From Plantago major (taxonomy: Eukaryota > Streptophyta > Magnoliopsida > Lamiales > Plantaginaceae): DNA of 64,000 nt. The translations under genes were made by a program, and so were the position numbers. This document shows, piece by piece, positions 34,102-45,116 of this stretch. Position 1 is the first letter of the stretch. Each line of letters opens with the position of its first letter. The stretch covers positions 49,999,401-50,063,400 of the forward strand of contig CM048844.1 of NCBI GenBank assembly GCA_026545765.1. The letters are read 5' to 3'. The notes below the pieces were generated by a model. It worked only from the letters and a program-made list of their open reading frames with translations. It was not told the DNA's origin and did not search any database.

Positions 34102-34544
34102 TGCAAGGGTTGAGATACCTAACTTGCTGAATAAGCTCGAAGTCATGAAAAAATGACAAGGTATCAGAATCGTAATGCACCATGGTAGAGTTTGTGAACC
34201 AGTACATCAAAGAGTTTTGTACCTACAAAGGTATACAACATCAACTATCTTCTGTAAGGACACCACAACAAAATGGTGTTGCTGAAAGAAAGAATAGGAC
34301 CCTGAAAGAAGCAGCAAGAACAATGCTTGCTGACACTGAAATAAGTGAAATCTATTGGGTTGAAGTTGTAAACACAGCATGCTACACTCAAAACAGTTGT
34401 CTGATTAACAAACACCATGACAAAACTCCTTCCGAGCTTTTCATTGGTAGACCCCCAAGTATCAAGCATCTAAGGGTGTTTGGCTACAGATGTTTCGTTC
34501 TCAAGAAAAGAATACTCGAGAACATTTCAACCAAAGGCAGATGA
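34050..34544 (+). pseudogene. Copia-B integrase core, internally deleted
   Basis: YSRFTWVVFLKHKSDA directly follows the pre-integrase end; the segment normally between them, with the MDL(F)GP motif and the first catalytic Asp, is missing (about 75 bp, judged from family layout). After a stop and a frame change near 34155 the core resumes: RTPQQNGVAERKNRTLKEAA (catalytic Glu), YWVEVVNTACYTQN and [15 protein letters not shown]. This integrase cannot be active. Confidence 0.82.
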
Positions 34545-36721
34545 AGGAGTATTTCTTGGTTATTCTCTGAATAGCAAAGCCTACAGAATCTACAACAAAA
34601 GAACGCAAAAGATCGAAGAATCTGTTCATGTAGTGTTCTATGAAAGAAACAAGAAAGTACTCTTAAATTATTATCTCTCAGATAGGTTCAAAGAACTAAT
34701 GAATAAAGATTCTGAAAAAGGATCCTCAGAAGGAAACAATTCTATCATTCAAATAGAGGATGAGTCTGACGATGAAAATCAACCTATGCTTAGTAACAAC
34801 CCGATGACTCTAAGACATGATGAAGAATTTCCTATGAGAACTCCAGAAATGGAACAGGTTACTGAGAATCTTCATCATGGAGAGGTATCTGAAAATGAGA
34901 TTATTGAAATACAAGTCCCAGATATCTCTAACACTGAAAAAGTGTCAGATATCCATGGCATTTTCCATGTGTCAGATATCTTAGATACTGCACAAGTATC
35001 TCATCAAGATCATATTGATTCACATTCAAATCAAAATGATATTGATCCTACTAGTTCAAAACCCATTATGAAATGGATAAGAAATCATCCTGCAAAGGAT
35101 GTGATTGGTCCCATAGACCAAGGAGTTAGAACTAGAAGAGCAATTGCTGAAAAAGCAAATTGTCTCTATGGATGTTTCATCTCAAACATTGAACCAAAGA
35201 CTATAGAAGAAGCATTAAAGGGTCAAGATTGGATCTCTGCAATGCAAGAAGAGTTGGATCAATTTGAGAGAAACAAAGTCTGGAAACTGGTTCCATTTGA
35301 TGACGGAATATCTGTAATCGGAACCAAGTGGGTTTTCAGAAACAAAATGAATGAGTCTGGTGAAATAACCAGAAACAAAGCTAGGTTGGTTGCCAAAGGA
35401 TTCACCCAGACTGAAGGACTAGATTTTGATGAATCTTATGCACCAGTTGCAAGATTGGATGCAATAAGACTTTTTCTAGCCTTTGCAGCTCATAATGACT
35501 TTACAGTTTATCAGATGGATGTCAAGAGTGCATTCCTAAATGGTGAACTTGCTGAAGAAGTCTATGTTGAGCAACCACCAGGTTTTGAAGTTTCCTCAGA
35601 AAGTAGGATGGTCTATAAGCTTCAGAAAGCTCTGTATGGGCTGAAACAAGCTCCAAGAGCATGGTATGATACATTGGCCGACACTCGAAAGTGGTTTCAA
35701 GAAAGGAGATGTTGATAAAACACTCTTCACATTGAACCATGATGGGAAACTACTTTTAGTTCAAGTATACGTTGATGACATTATATTTGGATCTAAAGAC
35801 AAGCAACTTTGTGAAGACTTTGCTGAACTCATGAAATGTAAATTTGAGATGAGCATGATGGGAGAATTGAATTACTTCCTAGGGCTACAAGTCAAGCAAC
35901 TCAATGATGGAATATTCATTAGTCAAACAAAGTATGTAATGGATATGCTCAACAAGTTTAATCTAAAGCCTTCTGAAAAGAATGCTAAGATACCAATGAG
36001 CATTGGAACCAAGATGACCTATACTGAATCTGACAAGAGTATTGAAGAACACAAGTATAGGAAATTGATTGGGTCTCTACTGTACCTCACTGCAAGTAGA
36101 CCTGATATTCAATATGCAGTTGGAGTGTGTGCTAGATTTCAGACAAATCCAATGCAATCACACTACAACATTGCCATGAAAATATTGAGGTATGTAAAGG
36201 GTACTGTAGAAGTTGGATTGTGGTATCCAAAAGATAGTGGATTGAGTTTGGTTGGCTATTCAGATGCCGACTATGCTGGATCATTGCTTGATAGAAAAAG
36301 CACCTCAGGAACTTGTCAATTTCTTGGTGCTAGATTGATATCTTGGTTCAGCAAGAAACAGAACTCAATTGCCACATCTACCACAGAGGCTGAATATATT
36401 GCTGCGGGATGTTGCGCTTCACAAATATTGTGGATACAACAACAACTCAGAGACTATGGACTCAATGAAGAGAAAACTCCCATTTTCTGTGACAACACAA
36501 GTGCTATTGCCATAACTCAGAATCCTAAGTTTCATGCTAGAACAAAGCACATTGATGTTAGACACCACTTCATCAGATACCACGTTGAAAAAGGCAATAT
36601 AGAGATACTCAAGATTGGCACTGAAGACCAACTTGCAGATATCTTCACTAAGCCACTACAAGAAAGTAGATTCTTAGCCTTAAGACACAGTCTTAGACTA
36701 ATGGAGCTACCAAAGAACTGA
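34480..36721 (+). pseudogene. Copia-B reverse transcriptase and RNase H, one frameshift
   Basis: 34480-35715 holds the integrase-RT linker and RT fingers: [45 protein letters not shown] and [20 protein letters not shown] frame change at about 35670-35700 leads into 35666-36721 with VQVYVDDIIFGSKD (catalytic YVDD intact), MMGELNYFLGLQVKQ and the complete RNase H: VGYSDADYAGSLLDRKSTS, STTEAEYIAAGCCASQ, DNTSAIAITQNP, RTKHIDVRHHF, ADIFTKPL. Stop at 36719-36721. Apart from the frameshift the domains look well preserved. Confidence 0.9.
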
Positions 36722-37005
36722 AAAAGTTCAGATATCTGAAGAAGATATCAAAGGAGAGAGAAAAGGAATCTGGAACGGGCATCAAAGATGCAGTGCTAGT
36801 CCATCCATTGCTTCTTCGGCCCGAACCGAGGAATCCCTCCAGACAAGAGAAGAGGTATATGGAACGGGTATCCAGAGAAGAGGAATCTGGAACGGGTATC
36901 CAGAAACCAAAGGCTAAAGGGTAAAATTGCTATTTGAAGATTTCTGAGACGGGTACTCAGATATCTAGATCATTGAGTGAGGGGGAACACAAAAGAGAAT
37001 AGTAC
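36722..37005 (+). repeat. Copia-B spacer after pol with GGAACGGGTATCCAGA repeats
   Basis: Four imperfect copies of a word like TCTGGAACGGGTATCCAGA occur between 36765 and 36955, intermixed with TCAGATATCTGA palindromes (36729, 36957). It ends at the Gypsy-B target duplication agtac (37001-37005). Confidence 0.7.
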
Positions 37006-37992
37006 TGTTGAGGGTGTAACTCCCCAACTACTTAGATTTTAATCAACTCCACTAATGGGTGCCAAGGTAAGAAGCTCCTTGCTAGGTAAGGACCAAGGCG
37101 TAAGAACCAGCGACCAACTGCTTCGGTAAGGACCTGCACACTTGAGTGGGGGGGGGGGGGGGTTAGTGCCCGGTTTACTAAGTGTCAAACCGGGATGAGA
37201 CTTTACTCGAGAGTGACTGAAGATTGACTCTGTATAATGCTCGGGATTAGGGTCGTGAAGTGACTTGTAAGATGACTTACTTGATCTTGTGGGGATGTGT
37301 GCCTTTTTATAGGCTATCATCAAAATGGAGGGGTTGCTAGGATTGCGCCATGTGTACGGCTAGGATTGAGCCACCAATGCTAACATGAGGCCCATAGCCC
37401 AACAATGAAGCTTTAGCCCATGCCATCTTGGGCTTTAGGGGTAGTTTGGTCATTATTGGGAGAGTTCTTGAGGATGTGACTAGTTCTGCCGAGTTCCCAG
37501 GTTCGGAGAGATGGGTCCGGACCATATTTGGTTGTCAGCTGAGGAAGTTCTCCTGCCTGTCCAACTCTTCCGATTCGGAGCTCCTGGGTTCGGACATCTC
37601 ACTCTTTGGTGCCCATTTGCTTGATTGCTTTATGAGATGGTCATGCTGTATCCGAGTTGACATCCGGATCGGAGTCCTTGGGTCGGAGAGGGTACTGACT
37701 TAGCACTATACTCCTTTCCCAAAGTGGCTCGGACCAAGGTGGGTCGGACCTATGGTTCCGGGTCGGGCCTTGTAGGTCCAAATCCTTCGTCCCTTTCTTT
37801 CAATGTGGGTCGGACCATGGTTGGTCTGCCCGGATCGGACCGTTGGCTCGGACCAAAGTGTCTCGGATCCATTGGATGACTTGGGATGCCTTAGGATTCG
37901 TTCCTAGGTCCTTTATGACGGATTGGACATATTTCCGTATCAACACGTTCCTAGGTCCTTTATGACGGATTGGACATATTTCCGTATCAACA
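37006..37992 (-). repeat. Gypsy-B 3' LTR (987 bp)
   Basis: Plus-strand TGTTGAGGGTGT ... CGTATCAACA. A G-run near 37147-37162 and a TATA box (minus TATAAAAA, 37304-37311) are inside. The outer U3 end consists of two copies of a 47-bp unit; the partner LTR has three. A polypurine tract (minus CTAGGGGGACATA, 37993-38005) follows at the inner side. Confidence 0.95.
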
Positions 37993-38632
37993 TATGTCCC
38001 CCTAGTTTCCAAGTATCTTAGTAGAAGATAGTTGTGGAACTATTGGCTTGGGAAGCTGTTGAAGAAGGATCCGTTCTTCAGTCCAATCCGCCTAAACGAG
38101 TTGAAAAAAGGTTTAATTGCATTGTGTGGTTGACTTAGTCTCTCTCCCCCTTTTCTTTTTCTAAAACATCGTTGCCATCCGAGGGGCTGGGTCCGAAGGG
38201 CAACGAAGTGAAGAAAAAAGAAAAAAGGGTATTTGTAATCGAGACTAAGTTTAGGCTCCGAACATCGGTAGTGTACCTTTGATGAGCTACGGTGGCGGAC
38301 CGTAGGTGCGTGTCCCGTCCGAACCAACCTCTGTGGTCAAGGGAAGGTCCGAAGTGTAATCGCTCGAGTAAACGAGGTTCCTTGTGTGGGCAAATTATGT
38401 TGGACTGATAAGCCGCTAGGCGTCCGAGAAGAGGATACTCCGGAACTCTCGTGTTGTCTGCCGCCCGAGAGAGGGAGAGTTGTTGTATTCGTCTATCCAA
38501 GAGGTAAATTTGTTGTACCAATTCGTCATTTCACTTGGTATAATTGTACTATGCCGTTGGATGATTTTTGATCTACGATTGAGATTTAATCCCGAAAAAT
38601 CGTGACGGTTGGAGTTCCCAATATGACCCTCT
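37993..38632. other. Gypsy-B 3' untranslated part and upstream region of the antisense gene
   Basis: Non-coding. It holds the polypurine tract next to the LTR and then the DNA upstream of the plus-strand TATA box at 38633. No other feature seen. Confidence 0.6.
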
Positions 38633-38642
38633 ATAAATAGAG
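38633..38642 (+). promoter_or_regulatory. TATA box of the Gypsy-B antisense gene
   Basis: CTATAAATAG on the plus strand, 430 bp upstream of the antisense gene's start codon and at the right distance from a leader that contains a good intron (38801-39065). It points away from the pol direction. Inferred to be the promoter; no transcript data here. Confidence 0.6.
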
Positions 38643-39066
38643 GGGTTGGCCGGTTCATTTGCGCACCCTTTAGAGAGAGAATTTTTGCATTCTGAGTGTA
38701 TCCGAAGCGACTACCATCAATCCGAAGCGAGCGACGAGGGATCCGAAGCACGAGATTGCATCTGCCAAGCGAGCATTTCCATCTAATCATCCGAGTCCAA
38801 GTAAGTTTACTTGTCTCGTCTTATCATTTGTCTGCATTGTTTTTCTTCTAGTTGCTCGGATGCATGCTTATGATGTGTATTATAGTTCTAATACTCCATA
38901 CGTTCTCAATGTTGACTAACGCCGAATCAGCATCGTACTGACTCCGAACTAACTTCGCCTGGGAAAGCCAGTAGTGTTGGCTATAAACTGACCACTTTAA
39001 TATACATAAACGACCTCTCGGACTGTCATCTTAAAGCTTACGAAATTGCTTTATCCTTTCCCTAGG

Positions 39067-41720
39067 ATGTCCGAGAGTGATAGCCAAAATCGATCCGAGG
39101 CTGAGGGATATGACTCCGAAGCGATATCTTTAACCGATAGCTCCGAGGAAATTGAGATCGTAGATGACGCAATCTTGGAGGTGGAACAAGCGCCCCATCC
39201 GAGCCGGGAAGAGCCCGAGGTAAGTTCCTTACTTCGGTTAGTTAATCCGGATCCTGGTCCTCCGAGGCGTCGGGATTACCTGCGAGTGTCCCATGTGCAG
39301 GTTATTGTAGTGGCTCAAGAGACAAGTTCGCGAGTTATAGGAACTTGTCGCCCGGGTCGGGCTAGCCAAGAATCCGAACTTCCGGTAGAGATCCGATCCT
39401 TAATTCGCAACCTTGGTTATAATTTTAGGAGTAATCCTAATCGAGTCCCGTTCGTTCCGGATCCGCAGGCGCCAATCATCGAGGAAGTTCATGATACCTC
39501 GGAAGCACCTCCCAATTTGAGCATCTTCGAAGAGGGTGAGGAGGATTGTGTGCAAGTCGTTGTGCCTCTTCAGACTGTCGTAGAGTTAGCGTCCTCATCC
39601 GAGGAAGATGAGGCAGAAGAAGGTGTGCAGGCCCAAGATTCTGGTTCCGAGGCGGAAGAAAGTGTAGAGCTATCCGCTCATATGCTCCGTGTGGAATCTG
39701 CTGGGCAAGCAGGGCCGAGTCGGCAGATGGCTGAGGAAGAGCGTCCGGAGAGGCTGAGGAAGGGTGAGGACGTATTCCAAGTAAAGTTCCCTCGGTCTAG
39801 AGACGAGGTCACTCACCCCGATCCGGAGGGCGAGTTGAATGAGGACGGTACTTTGCCTACTTGTGCCTCAACCATCCGAGTCGAGGAAGTGGATGAGCTC
39901 CGGAGGAGATATGAGATCCCGGAGTGTGTGGAGATTCTCATCCCAGACGAATCTCATGCGTTCTACAATCCGCCTCCGGGATACATGTGTGTCTATGAGA
40001 TAAGTCTCCATTGCGGGTGGCGGCTACCCGTATCGTCCGAGTTTCTGGAGATTTTGAACACTATGAGGTTGAGTCCGCACCAAATCATCCCCAATTCCCT
40101 CGGAAATCTGATGTGCTTCGGGGTCTTATGTAAATATAAAGGCATCCCGGTCACATTCGATAATTTTCGTAAATTATTCAACATAAGTGTAAGTAATAGG
40201 AACACATGGTTCTATACGTTCGTATGTCGCCAGGCGTACACGTTTTTTGTTGACCCCCTGTCCTCGTTGGGAATCCAATGGTTCAAGAGGTACATTTTTT
40301 CGTCCGCCTCAAGCCCGCAATCCAAGCGAGAGGGCCAAGTGGCAATTTGAGAGGAAATTCTTCCGAGGCAAGCCGTAAACCGGAAGTCACCGGAATGTCC
40401 CCTATGGATGCAAGCGCCCATCGGAGTCAAGAGCCGAAAAGTACTTTCTTCCGAGGCTGATATGTCACCGCTTTCTTACTGGCCGGCTTGTCCGAGCCAA
40501 GTTTCTGTGACAATATGGAGGATTTGAGTAAGTGGTTTCTCTCTACCTCTGGTTGGTTGTCCGATTCGGTTTGTCGACTATGTAGTTACCATTTGTAGAT
40601 TCTTTTGTATTTTGCAACTCATTGTGATTCGGATGTGCAGCTTTTTGGTTCGAGTATACGATGTCGACCATGCGGGAGTTGAAGCGTCAGCAAAATGCTG
40701 CGCAACGGAAGGAGATGGCAGAGGGTTCCCGGACCCAAATTATCAAGACTTCCACCGTACTCCCGATGGAAGAGCCAAGAAATGCTGCCGTGTTCCAAGT
40801 GGAGGAATCTCGGAGAGCTGTTGCGGGCGAAGAGGCCCAAACTATCCCTACTCCGGACAAGGGTAAGGTGGCCGGTTCTAAGGGCTCGAAGAAGCCTCCA
40901 AGATCCGTGTCCCGAGATCCTCCCGCAAGCGGATCGAGCGCTGCGGCTGCAAAAAAGCGCCCCTTCGAAGGTCCGAATCCTCCCGCCAAGAAAGGCAAGG
41001 GAAAGATGAGCGAGGCGCCCGAGTTGGATTCGGATGCTGAAGTTGCTCGGTTGGTTGCTGCCTCGGAGTTGGAGCGGATTTCGGAGTTAACTGCCGCTCA
41101 GCGCAAAGTGAGTTTAAATTTTCCGTTGGTTTTACATCTTCTTGTGGTTCGGAGGTATCTAACACTTCCGATGTTTTCGTTTTTATTTTTAGCTTGCTGC
41201 TGCTGTTGAAGCATGCTCTCTGATAGCTGCTCGGAGAGCCACCTTGGAAGAAGATTTGGCTAAGGCTGAGGCTGCCCGGGCGATTGAAACGTCCCGGTTG
41301 AACAGCACTTCGGAGAGGCTAAAGAAGGCCATAGCTGCTAAACAGGAGGCCGAGTCGGAGACGGCCAAGATGAAAAGTGCCATTCGATCTTTGGAGACTG
41401 ACTTGAAAGTGCACCAAGATAGTTTGGACGAGTTCGTGGGTGTCTCTCGGACTTTCAAAGATATGATGTTGAAAGAGCTTCTGGGGGTCCGGATAAGGGC
41501 TGCCCAAGATTTCCTTGCTTCGGACTCCTGCAAGTTTTTGTTCGAGTCGAAGTATGACGAGGCCCGTCAAGATGGGTTCGATGCAGCTGTGGACCAGTGC
41601 CGGAGGAAGGGTTGGATACCGGATGACTGCGACTTGGAGGCTGAGGGAGTGTCCGCCTTTAAGAATGGAGACGACGACTTTGCTCCGGAGGGTGTCTTGA
41701 CGAAGACCGCTCAAATGTGA
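39067..41720 (+). pseudogene. Gypsy-B antisense gene (Transposase_28-like plus coiled coil), spliced
   Basis: Runs opposite to pol. A leader intron (38801 GTAAGT to 39065 CCCTAG) precedes ATG 39067 (MSESDSQNRSEAEGYDSEA). The N-terminal part is acidic. Residues about 300-400 read PPPGYMCVYEISLHCGWRLP, FLEILNTMRLSPHQIIPNS and LGNLMCFGVLCKYKGIP, the pattern of the 'putative gypsy type transposon' domain (Pfam Transposase_28, as I recall). Near 40290-40350 the frame shifts and hits a stop. A second exon starts after the intron 40528-40640 (MSTMRELKRQQ, 40661), then a clear 85-bp intron (41108-41192) joins phase 0 to an Ala/Glu/Lys coiled coil ending at 41720. Antisense extra ORFs are known in Tat elements; function unknown. 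Confidence 0.7.
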
Positions 41721-44189
41721 ATTTGTGGAGGTCCGATTTAGTCGGAGGGCAAGAAGTACAATCATGGCGGTCCCAGATTCTCCCACCCTTCGCCCTGGGT
41801 GCTTATGTCCATGTTTTCGTTCCTTTGGAGGATCACTGAACACAACCGAGACTGGCCGACTGCTGGCCTGTTCGTGGCTTCGATCCAGACCTAGACTTGA
41901 TGCAACAATGTCCGGCCTTCTTGAAAGAGGTTGAGGCTCGGAGAGAACGGAGGTTAGCCCAGGCAGCCCAACAGCAAGGTCAAGCGCCTCCGGAGAAGGA
42001 TACGGGGGGTCCCTCTTGCCTCAACCTAGTTCGTCCGAAAGCAAGCGAAAAGAAGACGGGGTATGCCCCGGGTTTTTTTTTTGTAGTATTGTGCCTTCGG
42101 TCCTGAAAACAATGTTGTCTTTTTTGCTCATCATCTTTTTGTAAAACCATATACCCGACTTGATGAATGTTGTTGGTCCGGGCCCATTGGTGGCTCGGAA
42201 CTATTTTTGTCACTGAAATACTAATGTTGCTGTTTACATTCTTGCGCGTTTAATTTCGTATTTGCTTAGAAACTCATCAACCCTCGTAAACTCGGATAAT
42301 GGGTTCGGACCTTTGAGATTCATACCGCCAGAACGTTAATTTGCCTGATGCAAATTCTCTTGTGCGGGTCTTGGGGGACGATCAACCATTGTGCCCATCC
42401 GAATCGGAATCTTTAATATAAATAAACCGGATCACGAATGGTTCGGAGCCACGTCTTAGAGTGACAAGGCTTGCGAGAAAGAGAATTTCCTTGTATCGTG
42501 ATAAGTAGTGACGATTCGGACGTTGACTTGGTGTGTTATCCCGAGTCATACAGACTTGTGAGATAGTGAAAAGATGATCATCATTAAGTATAGGGTGACT
42601 CTATACGAATCACAGTTGCTTCGGATGTTGTTATGTCAGCCCCGAGCTTGATACGTTCGAGTGAGTAACTTAGTCAATGTGCCCGACCGTATGGATGGAT
42701 TATTGGGTTGGGCCAATGGAAGCCGAAGAGCCAGGCTCATGTTCGGCCCAAGCCCATTTCCGGTAGCTAGCTGGGACATGTGTCCGCTTCTAATTGGTCC
42801 TCCCTTTCTATATATACCCCTGCTTTGTACGGCTTTTCATTAGGACAATTTCTCCCTTTTATAGTAACCAAAGGTCCGGAGCTCGAGTCCGAGCGGCTGG
42901 TGAGCATGTTTATACCATCACTCTTGCGCGTGATCTTGTCCCAAGGGTTTCTCCGATGCTTCGGAAGTCTACCCGGGTTGGTTCACGGTGAGAGTTTTAG
43001 AAATTAAATTGCTCGGAAAGCCAGCCTCGGATCTTCGAGGATACGGTCCGTGCCGAGTGAGGCCTGAAATCTTTGCCAGTCAATTCCTCTGATCGTAAGG
43101 TAATCTTCTTTCTCCGGGGCTGTGGTCTATATTTGTGACTTTTAGCCCCGGAGAGGTAGATTAGCTGGATAGTTTGGGGATCTTCAAATAGTTGTTTTTG
43201 AACCTCAATGCATCCGAGGCATTCCGCTCTGGGTATGTGCCCGGGGGGCTACAAGTCGGCATAATTGGTTTGGTAGAATCCCTTCCAGTATTTCGTGGTT
43301 CGGTCGTAAAAAACCGCCCAAGATGTTGGAAGGCTTTCTACCAATCCTGCTGTGTCTAGTTGCTCGTTTCTCAGATTGAGGGAGATGTATCCCTTTTAGT
43401 AGGTCTTTTAGCTCGTTCTTGAAGATACGTATCCGAGCAGTTCGGTTCTGTTGGTGACTTTGTTTCCAGGATTGAAGGCTCGAGGGAGCTACTTGCAATT
43501 CTGGAAAGGAGTCCCCGATAGTGCTGAGCTTGTTTGGAGTCGGATCATTGGGGACTTCCGGAAGCAACCTTTCTGGTGACTCGTTTGTCTTTCACCTAAG
43601 GTCTTTCGTCCGAGCATTTCCTTGTTGGTGGCTGCGTTCCAGAATTGAAGGCTCGAGGGAGCGACTTGCAATTCTGGGACGGAGTTCCTGACTATGCCGG
43701 TCTTGTTGGGACTTGGACCAACGGGAGCCTCCGGAGTGACTTGGGTTAATCCGACTATCCGGGTTGGTCGCCTTCCAAATACTCCGAATCTGGGATGTAT
43801 TTATAGTATTTGGTAAGAGGCGATCCGGATTGTTATAGTGCTTCTTGCTTGCTTCGGAGCTCTCTTTCGTTCAGAAGTGATGAAGTATCCTTTCTGGAAG
43901 CATTGAATGGCCTCAGTTATCTCGTCCATTTGTTAGCCTTTAGATCGTCCGAAGGGGGCTTCGAAATCTTTGTCAGTAAGCAATCAAAGTTGGGATGGTG
44001 GAATTCCTTCTTCCTTCGGAGCGCCCACAGATAAAGTTAATAGTGCTCGGACGGGGTTTGGTTCGGTAGACCAGGGTTAATTAAGAAGCTTCGCTGTAGA
44101 AGTAGAAAAGAGATAGAATAGGAGCTTGTTTTTGTAAGCTCGATTAGGGCTCTTCAGACCCTGACTTTGTAATTCTGTACTCTTGTTTT
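41721..44189. other. Gypsy-B 3' non-coding part with tandem duplication
   Basis: No firm coding; a stretch at 41897-42106 (KEVEARRERRLAQAAQQQG) may be a decayed last exon of the antisense gene. A promoter-like CTATATATACCCC is at 42812-42824. Between about 43434 and 43760 a unit of roughly 180 bp is present twice, each copy with GATTGAAGGCTCGAGGGAGC / GAATTGAAGGCTCGAGGGAG and TTGCAATTCTGG. Confidence 0.55.
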
Positions 44190-44195
44190 AATAAA
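44190..44195 (+). terminator. Putative poly(A) signal of the antisense gene
   Basis: AATAAA on the plus strand preceded by T-rich DNA (TTTGTAATTCTGTACTCTTG), just before the end of integrase on the other strand. It would end a plus-strand transcript from 38.65 kb. Confidence 0.45.
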
Positions 44196-44480
44196 AGCGT
44201 ATTTGCCTTTGTCAAGTTCAGACACTGTTTGATTGTGTTAGTCCGATCCGGATCAGTGTATGATCTAGTTTCGGATCGAGTAGTTAAATATCTTCATGGC
44301 CTGTTCGAATCATGAGATTCGAAGGACATGATTATTAACAATGTTTTATGAAATCACAGTTGTATTGATTTGACGGAAATCGAATTACAACTTGAGGGCT
44401 TCGAGGCCTTTTCAAAAAACAAACACAAAAAACAGATCGACAAGATAAAGGAAGGTGACAGTCGTTGCCACACTCCTTCT

Positions 44481-45116
44481 CTAAGTGTAAAACTTTTGGA
44501 GATTCTTGGCATTCCAAGTTCTCTTCAAGGCCCGCCCTTGCTCATCTTCTAGTTCAAAGCTTCCATTAACTCTTGCCCCAGTAACTTTGTACGGTCCTTC
44601 CCACTTGGGCTTAAATTTCCCCACATGACTCAGTATATCGGCTCTTCGGACTAAGTCTCCAACTTGTATGTCCTTGGGAAAGACACGTTTATTGTAGGCT
44701 CGAGCGGTCATGGCTTGGTACCGAATGATGTTGGCCAATGCCTTATCGCGCTTGTCTTCAAGTAGCTCAAGGTCATAGATCCTTGCGATCTCATTATCAA
44801 CTAGGTTGTATTGCTGGATTCTCTGGGCTGCCACCACCGTCTCCGAAGGGATGACCGCCTCGGATCCATAGACCAGGGAGAAAGGTGTTTCTTGTGTGGC
44901 AGTCCGGGCTGTCGTTCGATGCGCCCAAAGGACCGCGTCGAGATCATCCGCCCAACTGTCTTGGGAAGTTCTCAACCTTCTCTCCAAAATTTTGACTATG
45001 GTCTTGTTGGTGGCTTCCACCTGACCATTGGCTTGGGGGTGGCCAATGGAAGTAAAGCGTTGTTCTATTTTGAAGGACTGAAGCCACCTTCGCCTTGACC
45101 TAAAATCGTGCTCCAT
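44481..45116 (-). pseudogene. Gypsy-B integrase, C-terminal part, out of frame with pol
   Basis: Continues the 45100-47730 polyprotein after a single extra base next to the SDNGARF motif. It contains IEQRFTSIGHPQANGQVEAT (catalytic Glu), RTTARTATQETPFSLVYGSE and VGDLVRRADI, then the C-terminal region KFKPKWEGPYKV and RTWNAKNLQKFYT. No chromodomain is visible, as expected for Tat. Apart from the frameshift it appears complete. Confidence 0.88.
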
